Origin: Saccoglossus kowalevskii
Taxonomy: Eukaryota > Hemichordata > Enteropneusta > Harrimaniidae
DNA: 10,925 bases
Direction of reading: 5' to 3'
NCBI RefSeq assembly: GCF_000003605.2
Contig: NW_003133399.1
Span: 1-10,925 of the forward strand
The position numbers were made by a program, and so were the translations under genes. Below the pieces are notes generated by a model, which worked only from the letters and a program-made list of their open reading frames with translations, was not told where the DNA came from and ran no database searches. Numbering within the stretch: the first letter of the stretch is position 1; every line of letters begins with the position of its first letter. Below are positions 1-7,721 of the stretch, one piece after another.

Positions 1-540
1 AATTGTGCATATTAACTACCTAATTTGCATAATAGTTAATTTGTTGCTGTTGCACTGATGTCTAAATAACCACTCATTGGATTTTAATGAAACTTTTAAA
101 GAGTACTCATCACATTTCAATGAACCTAGGACTATACACCATATTAGTTTTGGTAAATATTTATGCTTCTTAATCACCTAATTAACATAAATAATTAATT
201 AATACTGATATCTCAAGTATTGATCATCACATTTGAATAAAACTTGGTACATAAATGCTCTAGGACAATAGACAGCCTGATTAATTTTGGGTTAAAATCT
301 GTTCATATTAATTCTCTAATTAGCACAATAATTAATAATTTTTTGGTTCTAATCACATTTCAATGAAACTTGGTACATAGATATTACATTACGCAGATCT
401 TATTACTTTTACATTGTGCAGACCTTATTAGAGTTACACTTAAATGTGTTCATATTAGTTACCTTATTTGCATAACTAGTTTTCTGCATTTCCATCAATA
501 TCTCAAGTTCAAGTAATTTTGAATTAATTTTTAATGTGTC
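1..540. repeat. Degenerate tandem repeat, period about 145 bp
   Basis: Two motifs alternate. Motif B (core 'taatttgcataattaat'-like, preceded by 'catatta') occurs near 8-40, 161-200, 304-336 and 451-480. Motif A ('atcacatttcaatgaaac' followed by 'ttggtacata') occurs near 108-125, 225-255 and 351-378. A third shared piece, 'tatctcaagt', appears near 209-218 and 499-508. The B-to-B spacing is about 143-153 bp, giving roughly 3.6 diverged units. The copies differ by substitutions and small indels, so this looks like an old satellite or the internal repeat of a transposon. No coding potential is seen, and the array probably continues left of the window. Confidence 0.6.
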
Positions 541-930
541 TCCAATGCTCTCAGCACACGGGAGTTCTTTCTAAGCTTTCTTTGATTCTACATTTTCCTC
601 ACCCATTTTCTGGACATGTAAGTTATTTTAGATTTTCGTAAATAACATAAATATGTCTTGCTGTAATTAATTGATTTCAGTCATCTGCAAAAAAAATAGT
701 TTTACATTGCATGCGCCTGATTCACGGACATTTATTACTGGTCGGCGTTTTTCGGTTACCCCTCCTCTATTGCTCCCTACAGAAGTAATCGCTTCGCCCA
801 CTAAGCTACTGAACTTTGACCTTTAGATAACGCCCTCAATCTAATGATTCATTGACAAAAAGTCAGACGCCGGTTTGATTCTGGTGTGTGATCAATCTGT
901 TTTGTTTTGAAACTCAAGTCGTCCAACAAA
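541..930 (+). promoter_or_regulatory. MSRB1: Putative MSRB1 promoter and 5' UTR
   Basis: This is the stretch between the repeat array and the MSRB1 start codon. Base composition shifts from strongly AT-rich to clearly more GC-rich from about 700 to 930, with CpG-containing words such as 'ggtcggcgtttttcgg', as is common for a housekeeping promoter. No convincing TATA box is seen at a sensible distance, and the transcription start cannot be fixed by eye. A perfect DR1-type site at 810-822 and an inverted TGAC/GTCA pair at 853-865 lie within it. Confidence 0.45.
810..822 (-). promoter_or_regulatory. DR1 nuclear-receptor-type binding site
   Basis: Read on the minus strand this is AGGTCAAAGTTCA: two AGGTCA-like half-sites spaced by one base. 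That is the consensus form bound by HNF4, RXR/PPAR and COUP-TF family receptors. It sits 108 bp upstream of the MSRB1 start codon, inside the GC-richer promoter stretch. The match is seen directly. Occupancy and any role in controlling MSRB1 are inference. Confidence 0.35.
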
Positions 931-985
931 ATGTCGTACTGTTCGTGGTTTGGCGGAGAGAAGTACCGGGATACGTTTGACTCAG
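931..985 (+). CDS. MSRB1: MSRB1 coding exon 1
   Basis: It encodes residues 1-18 plus the first base of Gly19 and ends at CAG|GTAAG, a near-ideal donor. It supplies Cys4, which in MsrB1 enzymes resolves the selenenic-acid intermediate as a selenenylsulfide. The exon is too short to stand out as an open frame by itself. It was recognised from the [10 protein letters not shown] start, which parallels the family N-terminus. Confidence 0.93.
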
Positions 986-3900
986 GTAAGAATATTGGTT
1001 TCCGTCCCCGTCTCAAAGAAACCTCGAAAGTTCGACTGAAATCAGGTGTGATCATTTGAAGAACCCGTATATACCACATCATTGTTACCATTTCCTCAAA
1101 CCTTTCCTAGAAATATGATCATAAATGTTTTTTGAAGAACTAGTACGAAGGATATCCGGGTAGATTTCGCTCGACGGTACATGTAAACGACGGAGTGGAA
1201 GCAAAATTCTGATACCCCACCCCGCCCCAGACAACTACACTCAATAACTTAACATAATTTAATGAGCGAGTTAAACACGCAAAAAGTCAAATTTGAATAC
1301 GAATGCTCTACTATTTTTGACTGTCCCCTGAGATTGTCCATGTCCGGGGTCGATGCACAGTCAGAAAAGTAGTTTACTGCAGTGTGGCGTCTATGGCATG
1401 CGACCACATGTAATGTGGTTATAAAACAATGTGATTTGTCAAAAGTTCTTATCTTTTGTTACCCTCTTGTTCATATCATGTTTGTTCACGTGAGAACTAT
1501 CACCTATATATAATAACTCACTCGTCTTTAATTTCGCCTGTGTTGGTCAGTACATGGAACACGTTCCATGGTCAGTACAAGCTCTGTGGTCAGAATGTGA
1601 TAAACAAAATAAAATTTAAAAAAATACATGTACAGTCTTATTCTATTCTTCTCAGTCCCTCTGTGTGCAGGCAGATTTTCACGATGTTCATGGGCTTTCA
1701 CAAGAGTGAATAAAATGTCTTATTTTTATTTTATTCAAAAATATTACATAGTTGTTGATCTTAGACACAAGTCGTTAACTTTTGTGGGTTTACTACATAT
1801 GAACAATATTTTGAGATACAAGTTGACAAAACTTTTTACCATAAGAACCATAAATCACCATTTTCATGGGGTTTTTTTTATCCATTTTTTGTGCAAAGGG
1901 TAGTTCAATGACAATACCCTTTGTTCTGGATTTTGTCATAGTAGATATAAAGCATATAAAATAAAGCCATTTGGTCAAAAAAATCTGAGGATGAGTTTTA
2001 ATGGTACAGATATATCATGTATATATCAAAATTTTGTGGCTTCACAGTGTGTGTGTGCATGTAAACAAAACTGTATTTATATTTGTTATCTGTTATAGTA
2101 TATAGTATATATAGTATCTGTATATAGTAAGCATGGTTTGTAGTTCTGTGGTACAAGTTAGAAATAATACACTAGTGATATCTGTCATCAGATTTTCTGT
2201 TCATTTGTTCTTACTTCTGTTAAGTTAATATAAACATTAAGGCGATATTTATATTTTCGTCAAGCCCAAGGTGATGGTTGGTATGAATTCCTACAAATAT
2301 ATGGCACACACAAAGTTGTTTAGATTAACATCTCAGTTGACCTTGCCTTTGTATTTTCAATGCTGGGAGGATTAGAGATGGATTTGTATGTCAATCCATA
2401 GACCTTAGAAATGACATTACAGCTCCCTGGTCAAACAGACCTTCTATAGGTAGCTTATTTACCATTACAGTGATTGACAAGAGTATATTGACAGGAGAAT
2501 TTTAATTTTTCTTCTCTGCTCCAAACAATGATTTCAAGGATATCTTCATCAATGTTCAAGCATGGTTCAAGTAATCATTATAAATTTGGCATATAGTCAG
2601 TGCTATGAACTTCACAGTTGTAATTTATAGAAAATGAATGGGTTTTTCCAATTTAAGATTTGTTTTCACGATAACCTTTTTTTGAAGTTGGTAAAATGTT
2701 GTGAACTTTATTCTGTTGGCAACAATACACACAAAGACAGTGCTGGCATATTTTATATAGTAATTCATTATTACTTTGTGTTGTTTTTGTAATTTAGGTA
2801 TATATGTATGCTCCAAATGTAGCTATGAACTATTCTCCAGTAAAACCAAATATGAGCACAACTCACCTTGGCCAGCATTTACAGAGACTATACACAAGGA
2901 CAGTGTATCAAGAAGACGCGAGTCAGCTAATGCCATTAAGGTCAGTATTTTGCATTCAAACTAATACACACATTACGGTATTATTATTATTATCACATAT
3001 ACTTTTATACATTTAGTAGTTTATGCATAAGCTAGAATTTGTTGAATGTGCATTATTCATAATATTAAACCATAGAAGTTATCAGCTGATATGGTCAGGA
3101 CCGTCAGGTGATCTCTCACACTTGCATGTGATCGCGTGTGATCATCAGATATTTGCTATATGATATGCACAGTGAGTGATTTGTGGACACACACCAAACA
3201 TAAACATTTTCTGGATGTAAATATTTATTGCATATTATAGAATGAGAAAAAATTACAATTTTTCAAGAACTATCAACTAAGGAAAATATAATGTTACTAT
3301 AGTTACCATTTTTTCTGTAAAAATGTTAAATGTTTATTGTTATTTTTTGTAGTGTGTTTTTTACAGTAAAAATCTATCTGTGGTTCTAAATACAGAATCA
3401 CAGTGATGTCAGTAAAATGGTATCCTCAGAAATGATATTAAATCATCAAATTGTAAAAATTAGACTGTTTAAGGAAATCTATTGTTTCCACACCATTTCA
3501 GAGTTTAATTATTAAACCTTTAGCTTTTACCATCATTTTGAAATGAGCAATCTGTTCTATTTTTATCCCCTGACTGACATCATTCTCTGGAACTGCATTG
3601 TGCATTGATTATATTATGTCTGGACAATAAAAAAAATGGAAAATATTCACTGAAGTGTCTTGAAAAGAATATGATCACTATTTCAAAAAAAACACACTAA
3701 TGTATACTGTTTCATAATTTCACAAATATTCTTGGCCCATCTCTGCACATCTGTTTCTGTAGAACCAACTACCCACCCACAGACATTTAAATTCATATTT
3801 TTGTACATCTACTCTAAGCACAGCTTTACTCAGCTGGTCACTGACTACATGTTGAGTTTTAAATTGTTTATCCTATGTAGTTATTGCTAGTTTCAATTTC

Positions 3901-5113
3901 ACATGTACTAACATGTGAGCTTACAAATTGAAACTTTTGTAGAATCCAAATATTATTTATAGAATTTGTATAATTTTAATATAAAGACAAATATGTAATC
4001 TATACCATACTTAAAATCAATTTAATTCTAATAATTTGTAGTATTTTGTGTCACTGTAGAGTAAAATACTAAAAAAAATTTTAATTTTATGAAAGATAAA
4101 TTTTTGTGAATTTTGTGTGTTGGGGCAAGCTGACAAAATTTCATTAACAGTGCACATTTTATTTATAAGACAGTCAGTGACTTTGTGAAATTTGTCCTCA
4201 TAAATGTTCTTACTTAATTATCAAATCCACACAATTTGTTACAGTATAACTTAATTGTTAGAATCATACACTTCTTGGGGGTCCAATAGTCTATTCTTTT
4301 ACCTAACTTTTGTTTTTTTTGCTGAGTGATAGTTGTGGTGTACCATAACACAGTGACATAGACAGTACATGTAGGTCATAGTACAGAATACAATATAGCT
4401 CTGGATTGTTTTAATGAATTTAAACGACACATTACAATTATGTAACTTGAATATACTTGTTTCAGTATTTTTCAAAAATTACATATAAGAATATATATAT
4501 GTCAAAATAATTATGGTCAAAATAAATCTCATTTTAATGGTAGAACAAAAGATGCGATTGTAATCAAGATAATACAGTGCTAGTTATTTTTCGTATTATA
4601 AACAAATTTAAGACAAGCATACTTTTTGTAATAAATAATTTTTTTCATTATTTTTAAATATAATATATTTGAATATAATTTTTTATCTGTTTTTGTGTTT
4701 ATTTACATAGGTGTCTTGTGGTAAATGTGGCAATGGTTTGGGTCATGAATTCCTAGGTGATGGTCCTAAAGCTGGGCAATCAAGATTCTGAATATTCTCA
4801 TCCTCATTGCAGTTTAAACCAAATAAAGGTATAAGTTTTATTTATGTTGCAGATACAATACATAATTAATAATGTACTATGCCATGGGTCAGTTAAGTAG
4901 ATAATTTATCAAGTGATGAATATACATGTACTGGTAAACTGTGCTCGTACTTAATGATGTTATCTAAATTATGTTGTTTTGCTCGAGATTTTTTTTATTG
5001 CATCTGACTTTATTTAACAATATTACTATCAATATTCAATATCAGCAATTGTCTGTAACTATTATTACTGTATCTTTTCAGATATGGCTGAAACTGTCAA
5101 TGGGTCAAAGTAA
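931..5113 (+). CDS. MSRB1: Methionine-R-sulfoxide reductase B1 (selenoprotein R), four exons
   Basis: Join 931-985, 2798-2940, 4711-4828, 5082-5113; 115 residues with TGA read as selenocysteine. MsrB1 reduces the R form of methionine sulfoxide in proteins, acts in the cytosol and nucleus in vertebrates, and uses a selenolate nucleophile. The product matches the vertebrate protein along its length (human 116 residues). Visible features are the N-terminal MSYC with resolving Cys4; two zinc-binding CxxC pairs, Cys23/Cys26 and Cys69/Cys72; the SPWPAF motif at 41-46; GLGHEF at 75-80; and GQSRF at 88-92 followed by Sec93 and IFSSSL. The ATG at 931 has A at -3 and gives the conserved family N-terminus. 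Every junction is GT-AG, with phases 1, 0 and 1. A type II SECIS lies in the 3' UTR. A standard gene finder would stop at 4789 and truncate the enzyme by 23 residues, including its active site. Confidence 0.96.
1545..1579. repeat. Palindrome flanked by 10-bp direct repeats
   Basis: GGTCAGTACA at 1545-1554 and again at 1570-1579 bracket an inverted repeat, CATGGAAC (1553-1560) and GTTCCATG (1563-1570), with a two-base centre. The repeats overlap the palindrome by one or two bases on each side. It lies inside MSRB1 intron 1. It could be a transcription-factor site or a small excision scar; nothing in the sequence decides between these. Confidence 0.5.
2094..2130. repeat. TATAGTA simple-sequence repeat
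   Basis: Imperfect iterations of 'tatagta' and 'tatatagta' run through this stretch of MSRB1 intron 1. This is ordinary low-complexity intronic sequence with no coding potential. Confidence 0.6.
2798..2940 (+). CDS. MSRB1: MSRB1 coding exon 2
   Basis: It encodes the last two bases of Gly19 and residues 20-66, between AATTTAG and the donor AAG|GTCAGT. It holds the first zinc pair (VCSKC, Cys23 and Cys26), the YELFSS motif and the [11 protein letters not shown] block that shapes the methionine-sulfoxide pocket in MsrB enzymes. The segment after DSV is about two residues shorter than in human MsrB1, which accounts for Sec falling at 93 rather than 95. Confidence 0.95.
2941..4710 (+). other. MSRB1 intron 2 (1770 bp)
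   Basis: Phase-0 intron from GTCAGT at 2941 to TTTACATAG at 4702-4710. It is very AT-rich throughout. Apart from A/T runs and a short 'atatatat' tract near 4493-4500, I see no structured repeat, RNA gene or open frame of interest in it. Confidence 0.85.
4711..4828 (+). CDS. MSRB1: MSRB1 coding exon 3 with in-frame TGA
   Basis: It encodes residues 67-105 plus the first base of Asp106. It contains the second zinc pair CGKC (Cys69, Cys72), [17 protein letters not shown] and the catalytic Sec93. The frame stays open and family-like after the TGA ([12 protein letters not shown]), up to a donor at AAAG|GTATAAG. Conservation on both sides of the TGA shows that it is read through rather than being a true stop. 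Confidence 0.95.
4789..4791 (+). other. MSRB1: UGA selenocysteine codon (Sec93)
   Basis: The TGA falls exactly where MsrB1 enzymes carry the catalytic selenocysteine (after GQSRF and before IFSSS); MsrB2- and MsrB3-type enzymes have cysteine there. Decoding requires the SECIS in the same mRNA, SBP2, eEFSec and tRNA-Sec. The base after the codon is A. The codon lies 37 nt upstream of the last coding exon junction. Confidence 0.95.
4829..5081 (+). other. MSRB1 intron 3 (253 bp)
   Basis: Phase-1 intron from GTATAAG at 4829 to TATCTTTTCAG at 5071-5081, with a clear pyrimidine tract. No other feature is seen in it. Confidence 0.88.
5082..5113 (+). CDS. MSRB1: MSRB1 coding exon 4 (C-terminal tail and stop)
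   Basis: It completes Asp106 and adds MAETVNGSK before TAA at 5111-5113. The tail beyond the catalytic domain is short and poorly conserved in the family, so this exon rests on three points: the good acceptor, the matching phase, and a length that brings the protein to 115 residues. The exon continues into the 3' UTR with the SECIS. Confidence 0.85.
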
Positions 5114-5387
5114 GGAGACTTTGCTGTGAATGCTTACATGAAACCCTGGAAAAAAAGTCTAGTTTTGTATTGCATGAAAGAAACTATGTACAAAAAAACT
5201 GTTATGAGATCTTCCATGTGGATGGCAGTGACAACACACTATATATGTTATTCTCACAACTGCTGCACCTCGTTCTCCGATTACAGTAGATTTATCTGTG
5301 TCTTTGGATTTGTAGATTGATTATCAGTGGGAAGTATCATATTTGCTCTATTAGAGCATGGAAGGAACGGATTAGAGCATGTGCTTA

Positions 5388-5584
5388 CTATAGAATACTT
5401 TATTTTCGCTTAGAATTAATTTTTGCTATTTTCGGTGAAAATAAAATCCAATGAACATGCCGTTGTTCCTATATTCCTACATTCAACTCGTCAAAAATCA
5501 GTGAAAATAAATTCCATACAAAACACCCTATTCTCTAGACTATTCAGCGAGAATTAATTCCAGCTAAAATAAAGTATTTTACAG
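5388..5584. mobile_element. Palindromic MITE with TA target-site duplication
   Basis: Terminal inverted repeats of about 40 bp (5388-5426 and 5547-5584) both begin CTRTARAATACTTTATTTT and continue through GAATTAATT, with few mismatches. TA dinucleotides at 5386-5387 and 5585-5586 flank the element, as expected for insertion by a Tc1/mariner-like transposase. At about 197 bp with no open frame it is a non-autonomous element. It lies in the MSRB1 3' UTR between the stop codon and the SECIS and carries AATAAA hexamers at 5440-5445, 5506-5511 and 5568-5573 on the MSRB1 strand. The exact family is not identified. Confidence 0.75.
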
Positions 5585-6217
5585 TATGTAAATAACAGAT
5601 CAGTCTACAGTCCAAATTACCGGTATGTCTTATTTCAATGATCTAGCATTCAATTTTGGGTGTGTGTGCTTCTAATCAAGTACATACTGTAATCATGACA
5701 AAATGCATCAATGTGGAATAAAGCTATGAGTATGGACAACCAATTTGATGAAAACTTTAAATTTTTCAGGGAAAAAAATGTTGCATACCATCACACAGCA
5801 TGATCAGAGTATGCTGAATGGCGCCCTCTACAATCATTTACAATTACCATCAATATGCCAGCATTTTAATACAATACAATTTCTATGCATTTGAATGTAT
5901 TTTTAACCAAAAGAATATTTTGGCATTATTGGAGTATCAAAGAGGCTAGGTGCTCTTTGTATCACATGTATTTAGAAGGGCCAGGCACACACAGAGATGA
6001 AATGTAAAATTGTTCTATAGTGCATGCTTTGGGTTCTGTATTTAAGATGTTATACAAGACAGACAAGTTTTCAGGGTTTCATGTCTTAAGATTATGCACT
6101 AGTCATCTTAGCAGACAATACTAATCACTCTTATTTCAATTCTTATAATGTGATTTATATTCAAGTTCAGTTGACTAGTGTATCGTCTAAGGTGTGTTAT
6201 GAATGCATTGGCACTGT

Positions 6218-6310
6218 GTTATAGTATTCCTGTCTAATCAATGAGGCGTTCTCGTCGAAACCCCACATGGGGAGACGGGTGCTGCTGATGTTTAAGTGAC
6301 GTGCTATAAT
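6218..6310 (+). promoter_or_regulatory. MSRB1: SECIS element, type II, of MSRB1
   Basis: This 3' UTR hairpin recruits SBP2 so that UGA at 4789 is decoded as selenocysteine. The 5' quartet strand is ATGAG (6241-6245) and the 3' strand TGAT (6286-6289), giving the tandem G.A core. Helix II includes GC/GC next to the core and a six-pair run CTCGTC (6251-6256) with GACGGG (6274-6279). The conserved unpaired AAA is at 6258-6260. It is followed by a mini-stem CCCC (6261-6264) / GGGG (6269-6272) capped by ACAT, the hallmark of type II elements. Below the core, weak helix I pairing leads to a seven-pair closing stem, GTTATAG (6218-6224) with CTATAAT (6304-6310). The core starts 1128 nt after the stop codon. 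Folding was done by eye. Confidence 0.9.
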
Positions 6311-6786
6311 TCACTGCTTGACTTTTCATAACATATCCTTATTTTTAATATTTAAAAACAAAAATCGTTTATCCAAGAGTATAAAAATGTAATATTAACT
6401 AAAGCTTTCAAGTTTTTCCATACTGGTGTGTGTGTATGTTATCTGAAAAACCAATCCAATTGCTGACATTTTTACAAATGTCAATGCAATGCAGTGTTTC
6501 AATTTTCTATTTAGACTCTTCATTCATGCAATTCAATTTGTGCAATTAAGTACGCATGAAACCTCTTTCTAAGCTTTCTTTTTGGTGCTACAGCGTATGG
6601 AAAAATGATTGTTACATAACACAGTAAATTGGTTTAGAATTAATCCATGATTGATTTACAAACATTGTAAGGATGGGATCCAAGGATGTTCATTGACATC
6701 TAGTATGGGTTGCAAATACTAGTATTGACTCGACCCTCGTTTGTACCAAGAGTTCATTACTATGGGTTTGAACTAAAATCATATGT

Positions 6787-6792
6787 AATAAA
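6787..6792 (+). terminator. MSRB1: Candidate MSRB1 poly(A) signal downstream of the SECIS
   Basis: AATAAA is followed within 40 nt by a T run ('attttttgt', 6810-6818) and GT-containing sequence. It is the first canonical hexamer after the SECIS, so an mRNA ending here would keep the element. Further AATAAA copies at 7254-7259 and 7722-7727 are possible distal sites. Confidence 0.5.
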
Positions 6793-6819
6793 ATAATTTC
6801 ATTAGCAGATATTTTTTGT

Positions 6820-7480
6820 AATTCACAATTGTGAAGTGTTTAATGTGATTCATGTTTGTAAATTGGTTACTTAGTACTTAACATTTGTAGGGAGACAATT
6901 CCATCAAATTCACTCAAATAATGTTGCTAGATAAGCAGTTTTAGATTTTATTTGTGAAATTTAAAGAGTTCATACAAATGGATAATCTGCTATTTGGTAG
7001 AATTAATTTGAATTGGTGTAATTTTTAAAATGTTTATTTACAAGACTAAGTGTTGGCCACCATTAGGGAATATTATTACTATCCAGAATTGTTGGTTACA
7101 CATTGTCAGTCAGAGAAAATTGGGGCTGTTTGAATGAATTTTTGAGCCATTACAAATTCTTTTCAAGTGTTTTATTGTTGTTTAGTTATTATAATCAGAA
7201 CTATCAATGGATTGTGAATTTACACATTTCAATATTTGTATCCTGGATGTGATAATAAAATTGATAATCAAAGTATGACATGAGTGAATTACATGACATA
7301 GTGAACAAGTCATTGTTAATGACAGTCCCTGTCCAAAATTTTGTGATCTGACATATCAATTTGATGCTGATGAAGTCATTGAGACTAGATTGAAACCATT
7401 ACCAGTAATAGATGGATTTGTGAAAAATTATGATTTAGTGCTTTTACACGAAAATTAGACACTGGGCAGTCATATTCAAT
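6820..7480. other. Convergent intergenic region, no clear gene
   Basis: AT-rich sequence between the proposed MSRB1 end and the repeat at 7480-7646. It contains a further AATAAA at 7254-7259. A 53-codon open stretch without a start codon (7297-7458, plus strand) has codons that look somewhat protein-like, but no family was recognised. Nothing else supportable was seen. Confidence 0.5.
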
Positions 7481-7646
7481 CAAATTACTAAGACGCGCAT
7501 ATGTAAGACATTATGTATTGTCTTCATGTAAAGTTTGAATGAAATCAGTCAATGGGTGTTCGAGATATAGCTTCGTACGTACAGATGGACAGAGTGAACC
7601 CAAATTAATAGTCCCCGTTTTCAGACTTCGTCCGAACAGGGAACTA
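7480..7646. mobile_element. Interspersed repeat ending in a TAGTCCCC hairpin
   Basis: The segment contains 'catgtaaagtttgaatgaaa', 'cagtcaatgggtgttcgaga' and 'cagatggacagagtgaaccc', then a terminal imperfect hairpin in which TAGTCCCCGTT (7609-7619) pairs with AACAGGGAACTA (7635-7646). An inner GAC/GTC pair closes around TTC. I recognise this arrangement from repeat copies scattered through marine-invertebrate genomes; that recognition is from memory and was not checked here. It has no open reading frame. The left boundary is approximate. Confidence 0.5.
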
Positions 7647-7721
7647 ATTGAGCATTCACAATCTCCATAGCAACACTATTTGGTGCACAATCAGAGTGGC
7701 AAGTATGTGCTTGCTGGAGTA

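Larger units (their letters stand above)
986..2797 (+). other. MSRB1 intron 1 (1812 bp)
   Basis: Phase-1 intron from GTAAG at 986 to a T-rich tract and AATTTAG at 2791-2797. It contains a palindrome with flanking direct repeats at 1545-1579, a 'tatagta' simple repeat around 2094-2130 and a GT run near 2047-2056. Short open frames on both strands (for example 1456-1903) show no recognisable domain and look like chance in AT-rich DNA. No exon-like conserved block was seen. Confidence 0.85.
5114..6810 (+). other. MSRB1: MSRB1 3' UTR (end inferred)
   Basis: Non-coding sequence after the TAA stop. It has to extend at least to about 6310 to include the SECIS needed for Sec insertion. It contains an 11-base direct repeat (ATTAGAGCATG at 5350-5360 and 5371-5381), the MITE at 5388-5584, a lone AATAAA at 5717-5722 and the SECIS. 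The proposed end is just after the AATAAA at 6787-6792; the sequence does not rule out longer forms ending near 7275 or 7745. Confidence 0.6.

Noticed and set aside
872-883. tRNA B-box-like 'ggtttgattctg'
   Set aside because: No matching A box, acceptor stem or cloverleaf could be built around it.
849-1091. 80-residue minus-strand open frame across MSRB1 exon 1
   Set aside because: It is antisense to the recognised first coding exon and has no recognisable domain.
1456-1978. Overlapping short open frames on both strands in MSRB1 intron 1
   Set aside because: Low-complexity, Phe/Ile/Tyr-rich products typical of AT-rich intron DNA, with no family resemblance.
2776-2964. 62-codon frame starting [12 protein letters not shown]
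   Set aside because: It shares its frame with MSRB1 exon 2, but the first residues come from the intron before the acceptor at 2797; the true start is in exon 1 at 931.
2804-3016. 70-codon frame overlapping MSRB1 exon 2
   Set aside because: Wrong frame relative to the conserved MsrB sequence.
5126-5320. 64-residue open frame just after the MSRB1 stop
   Set aside because: It lies in the 3' UTR and has no recognisable domain; its start overlaps the weak SECIS-like fold.
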